Assembly (NCBI GenBank): GCA_033065855.1
Contig: JAVXUO010001572.1
Span: 186,001 to 250,000 of the forward strand
From: Escallonia rubra
Taxonomy: Eukaryota > Streptophyta > Magnoliopsida > Escalloniales > Escalloniaceae
Direction of reading: 5' to 3'
Length of the DNA stretch: 64,000 nucleotides
The notes under the pieces are model-generated. The model saw only the letters and a program-made list of their open reading frames with translations, did not search any database and was not told the origin of the DNA. Below, one piece after another: positions 60,211-64,000 of the stretch (the stretch's first letter is position 1; the number at the start of each line of letters is the position of its first letter). A program made the translations under genes and the position numbers.

Positions 60211-62431
60211 ATGGGTCTTTCTAAAGAAGAGAGACGAAAGAGAGTGTTGCGAGGAGTGAAGACTCTCTTCTTCCTGGTCACCATGTTGGTTTCGCTTCTG
60301 CTGTTCTCTGCACCGATTCTTCTGGTTATTGCCGATACCCTACTCCCTTCGGCTCTGTTATCGGCTTCTGTATCTCCTCCTCCTTCTCTGTCTCTGCAGA
60401 CCCTTTATTCTCATTTGAGCAACTACGATTTTCGGTATTCGCTCATCGATATTCCTCTCATATCCATCATCCGATCAGCTGTCATTCTATGTAAGTAATG
60501 ATCCAAATTCATCCCTTCTTCTTCTTTAACAAATTCCGGCACTGTTAACACTGTCCAGAGCCTACAAAACAAAACAATTGTGGCCAATGTTTTAATTTGG
60601 ACTATTAGCGACCGCAAAAGATAGTTTTTCCGGTTGATAGTACACTGCTATTTGCAAGCATTTATTGGCTCTAGAGATGATTCGTATGACAGAGCTGCAT
60701 ATATATGGAGTTTTTAACTTTTAACTTAATTAAGAGCATAACATGATGCATTTTGTAATAACTCTATTAATGGCGGATTCATATTGATATTGATATTGGT
60801 GCAGGTGTTTATAGCTTATGTGACGGGCCGAGGCTATCAAGAGGGCCGTACATGACGATTGCGACGATTTGTTCCGTGAGTTCATTGGTGTTCGTATCGC
60901 TAAAGGCTGCGTACGTATTTTCTGGCTCGAGCACGGAGCGAGGAGTGTATGATCGGGCAATGGAGGTGGCGCTATTCGCGTGCTCGCTCGCGTTGGCAAT
61001 CGGTCACGTAGTTGTAGCGTACAGGACCAGCTGCAGGGAAAGAAGAAAGCTTCTTGTTTACAAGATTGACATTGAAGCTGTGAGTCATTTTTTCTCTATC
61101 TTTTTCATAATCTGACCTACCCAATCAAAATTTAAATTAAAAAAAAAAGGTTAGTTGGAAAATTCATTGATGACTTAGGCGCACAATGGCAATTCAGTGA
61201 GATTTGAAAATATCCGAGATATTAAATGTGTTTTTCTTTTATTTTTTATTTTTTATTTTTTATTTTTTGTGAGAAGGGAAAATTCGGAGGGAGAGTCCAA
61301 TTTTTTCATCATTTTGAAAGGGAACTATGAATCTGCAAGTTGGGTAGGGTAGAGTTATTTAGGCTGTATTGGAAAGACCAAATACATGTTAATCTTTGCA
61401 TTTGTTGACTTTTTGGTTTGAGTAGAATTGCAGCCAGTTCTTCTTCTAGAAGGCTGATTTTGTTAATACACTCATTTTTTTTAGGCAGGTGTTGAGTTAG
61501 GTCAGAGTTATTTAGGCGTTATGACCGTTATCTTTATTTTTAACTCCAGAATTTTTGTCTTTCGGCTCGTTTATAACTTCAATTAAGATGCGTAAGATTA
61601 TACGTTGCGCATTCACCATTGAGGCCCGTAAAATCTAGCTTTTATTAATGAAGTTCTGAAAAACAAAAAGAATTATGTGGTGTGTTATGTGGTGACTTGT
61701 ATCATCTACGGGTACGGTGAACGATAAAATTAAGAAATGTGAATTTAGTCTTACCCTAACCTTCAAGCTATTTTTAATTTTTCCTTTTTTGAAAATAATC
61801 TAAATACTGGTGGACATAAAAGTGAAATGTTAAGAGTAAAATGGCCTATCATGAGGTAAACGGCTTCCTGTGCAAGTGCTGTCCCTTGTCTGCCATTTGA
61901 TACTTGAAAGCATCTTTTAATATCTTGACACCTTGTTTTCAATTATTGGAGGATATGAACAAGAATTTTGATGCCCTGCTATGAAGTATGAGCCACTCGA
62001 TATTTGACTCTTTCCTTGTTTCTTGATGTACTCTCCTAGAGAGATCGCCATGTTTGGCTTTTGTTTCCAAAAATAAGACGCAAAACCAAGCAATTTCGAA
62101 GAAACTTCAACAAATGAAAGACAACAAAACCATTTTACGGACACATTTCCTTTTGTTGTTTCAGCTTGAAGTACAAGAAAGGGAAGCCCACAAATAACGG
62201 GATTTTTTTCTAGTGAACAAAGTGGCTTTCAGGCCTTTCACACGTACAGAATAAGTTCCTTACAGATACACAATAAAACATTTCAGCTTTAACTTTGCCC
62301 ATGGATTAGTCGAAACCACAGTAATTAAACAGTGATTAACTAACTGTGGTGTGTCATGTGCACAGGTCTCCGCGTGCAAGCATGTGTTTCCTAGGTATCA
62401 GAAAAAGCTCCAAGAAGAGAGAGTGAAGTGA
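60211..62431 (+). CDS. Four-span membrane protein of unrecognised family, 3 exons
   Basis: Exons 60211-60490, 60805-61079 and 62366-62431 join in phase to 206 codons plus TGA, all with GT-AG introns. The start MGLSKEERRKRVLRGVK is a short basic cytosolic head. Four hydrophobic segments follow: ~19-43 (LFFLVTMLVSLLLFSAPILL...), ~80-97 (IPLISIIRSAVILCVYSL), ~112-131 (IATICSVSSLVFVSLKAAY) and ~147-168 (VALFACSLALAIGHVVVAY). The tail is basic and polar (RERRKLLVYKIDIEAVSACKHVFPRYQKKLQEERVK) and looks under constraint (YRTSCRERRKLLVYKIDIEA). I recall a similar protein conserved across land plants but no established function or name. Endomembrane or plasma-membrane location is inferred. Confidence 0.78.
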
Positions 62432-64000
62432 AAGCAGCACAGCCATGAAGAAGACCTGGGTGGTTCTGTTCTTCTGGCCTGTGCATTTTTCCAGATCCGG
62501 GCTACAGGTAAACTTTCAATATATCTTCTCGTGTGTGATACAATTCAGTTTTGGTGGCTCACATCGGATTTTCCCAAAATTAAATGGGTGGGTTGGGGGT
62601 ACATAATAGCTCATATAATATCATCGTTCGGACCAGGATCCTCTGTTGTACAGCACCTATTCTATAATAGAATAATGTCGCTAAGGTGACGTGAGAGAAA
62701 CTACGTTCCAGCAAAGAACGTTGTACAACAGTGGATCCTTATCCTCGTCAAACGAATTCTAGCAGGCAAAAACAAAATGAAACTATTTGTTTTGGTATTA
62801 AGTAAACCTAAAAGCATGGCCGTGACTAAGTTCATGAACCCTAAGTTCATGAACCAAATTTCATCAACCCCATGTGCTTGCGAGTTGAATGAGGTGCAAT
62901 TAGGGTATAATGACAAATTCCTAACTAGCACAGCACGATACACATAGGGCTCCTGCTCGTACTTTAATATCAGTTCCTAAGGTTTGTTTATTCACGAATC
63001 TCATCAACTAACTCTGTAACGGCTCTGCTTTTTGGCAGGTTGTAAATCCAAAGGAGATCTGTAGCCTGGTGGGGTCAAAGGAGTGGAACAACGCATGCGC
63101 CGCTATAAACTATTGTTATAGACAAAAGCTTCCTGTAAATCCATACACCTTAGGAGATTAGACGTGTATCATACGTGTATACCACTCATCATCCCAAATG
63201 TATAGAATCATAGATTCGATTCATGTCATTCGATGCGTACAACGAAGTTGCTACGTCATGCCTATGGACATCTGATGCATTTGGAAATGAAACGACGACA
63301 TTTCTTGCGTGCCTATTCATATAGACGTTAGATTCAAAGACGAAGAGAGACGTGATAACGATAATAGAGAGAAGATACTTGTACAACGAGTTATGGCTAA
63401 AGAGTAAGAGGACGTGATCGCTCAGCCGAGTCATTTCTTCCGACGAAAAACAGACTGTGTCCTTAGAAGTTCATGTAAAGCAAAAGGCTTGCTATTCAAC
63501 AGTATAACAGGAGTTATATGACAATGTACACTGATATACCTATGAATTGCCCCGCAAAATCAACTGTAGATAACGAGGGCCATTGTCGCTCATGTACAGA
63601 GGTTTCTCATGCAACGATGCAAAGCCATTAGCACGAAAAAGGGTTCATACCAGAAGAGGGACTACAAAGAATGAAAATGTTAAAACTGATAGCTAACAAC
63701 AAACATTTGGCAACTTAGGACAGACTTGGCTCAATGACCAAAATATGATGTTACAGGAACTTTCAGCCAGCAAAGGCTTGAGTTACTGAAACTCACTATG
63801 ATGCGAGAAACTTAAAACGATTCAGTCATTCACAACATAGAAATAAATGGCATTACAATGTATGAGGTGCGCTGGTGGCAGCAGGAAAGTGGCAACATAC
63901 AGTTGTCACATTGAAACACTACATGCACAAAGTTTAGACAATCAAACAAAGCACCATATTTACAGGTCATGCTTGCCTGCCCCGTGAAGGATACTGGGAC
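62432..64000. other. 3' UTR of the membrane-protein gene and terminal intergenic DNA
   Basis: Downstream of the stop a GT-AG pair (GT at 62508, AG at 63037-63038) could define a 3'-UTR intron: the flanking text 62432-62507 and 63039-63180 has exon-like composition. A TA-rich block with a 10-bp repeat (AAGTTCATGAACC) lies at 62828-62858. From 63190 to the edge no gene is seen; the extreme right may be a neighbour's 3' UTR. Confidence 0.35.

Overview
The window is nuclear DNA of a flowering plant, most probably a eudicot. The genes have short exons separated by long AT-rich introns, and the families are plant ones: Cf/Eix-type receptor-like proteins, ELF4, a CPRD49-type GDSL esterase, an anchored cyclophilin and a plant ABC1 kinase. 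The intergenic DNA is full of small plant transposons. No prokaryotic, organellar or viral gene block, tRNA, rRNA or CRISPR array was seen.

Layout. (1) 1-20.6 kb is a tandem segmental duplication. Each unit carries a minus-strand leucine-rich-repeat receptor-like protein (RLP), its upstream spacer and a piece of a cyclophilin gene. Unit 1 holds RLP-A (open to the left window edge), its spacer and an orphan cyclophilin exon at 9489-9567. Unit 2 holds RLP-B (12708-15716, full length but with one in-frame TGA at codon 711), its spacer and the cyclophilin gene itself. Comparing the units exposes insertions together with their empty sites: a 1.4-kb hAT-like element, a 586-bp LTR-like insertion and a Tourist-like MITE. 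A 4.2-kb foldback element is also present in unit 1 only. (2) 19.3-23.2 kb: membrane-anchored cyclophilin, eight exons, plus strand. (3) 26.5-26.9 kb: intronless ELF4, minus strand. (4) 29.1-35.0 kb: six-exon GDSL/SGNH esterase, minus strand. (5) 37.2-49.2 kb: twelve-exon ABC1/ADCK1-like atypical kinase, minus strand, with introns swollen by MITEs, a ~197-bp tandem repeat and coding-like debris. (6) 49.4-58.3 kb: a gene-free, transposon-rich stretch with two LINE relics, a MULE/Pack-MULE-like element and a hAT-like MITE. (7) 60.2-62.4 kb: a three-exon gene for a four-span membrane protein of unrecognised family, plus strand.

Exon-intron models were built by hand from reading phase, GT/AG sites and remembered family conservation; for every multi-exon gene the phases close exactly. 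The genes do not form an operon or obvious functional cluster: immunity-type receptors, protein folding in the secretory system, circadian clock, lipid/ester hydrolysis and an organelle-type kinase are simply neighbours. I found no clear new biological system. The points most worth a second look are the nonsense-interrupted RLP paralogue, the foldback element, the coding-like relic in the kinase's first intron, the GC-AG intron, the intronic tandem repeat, the esterase-intron hairpin and the unrecognised membrane protein.
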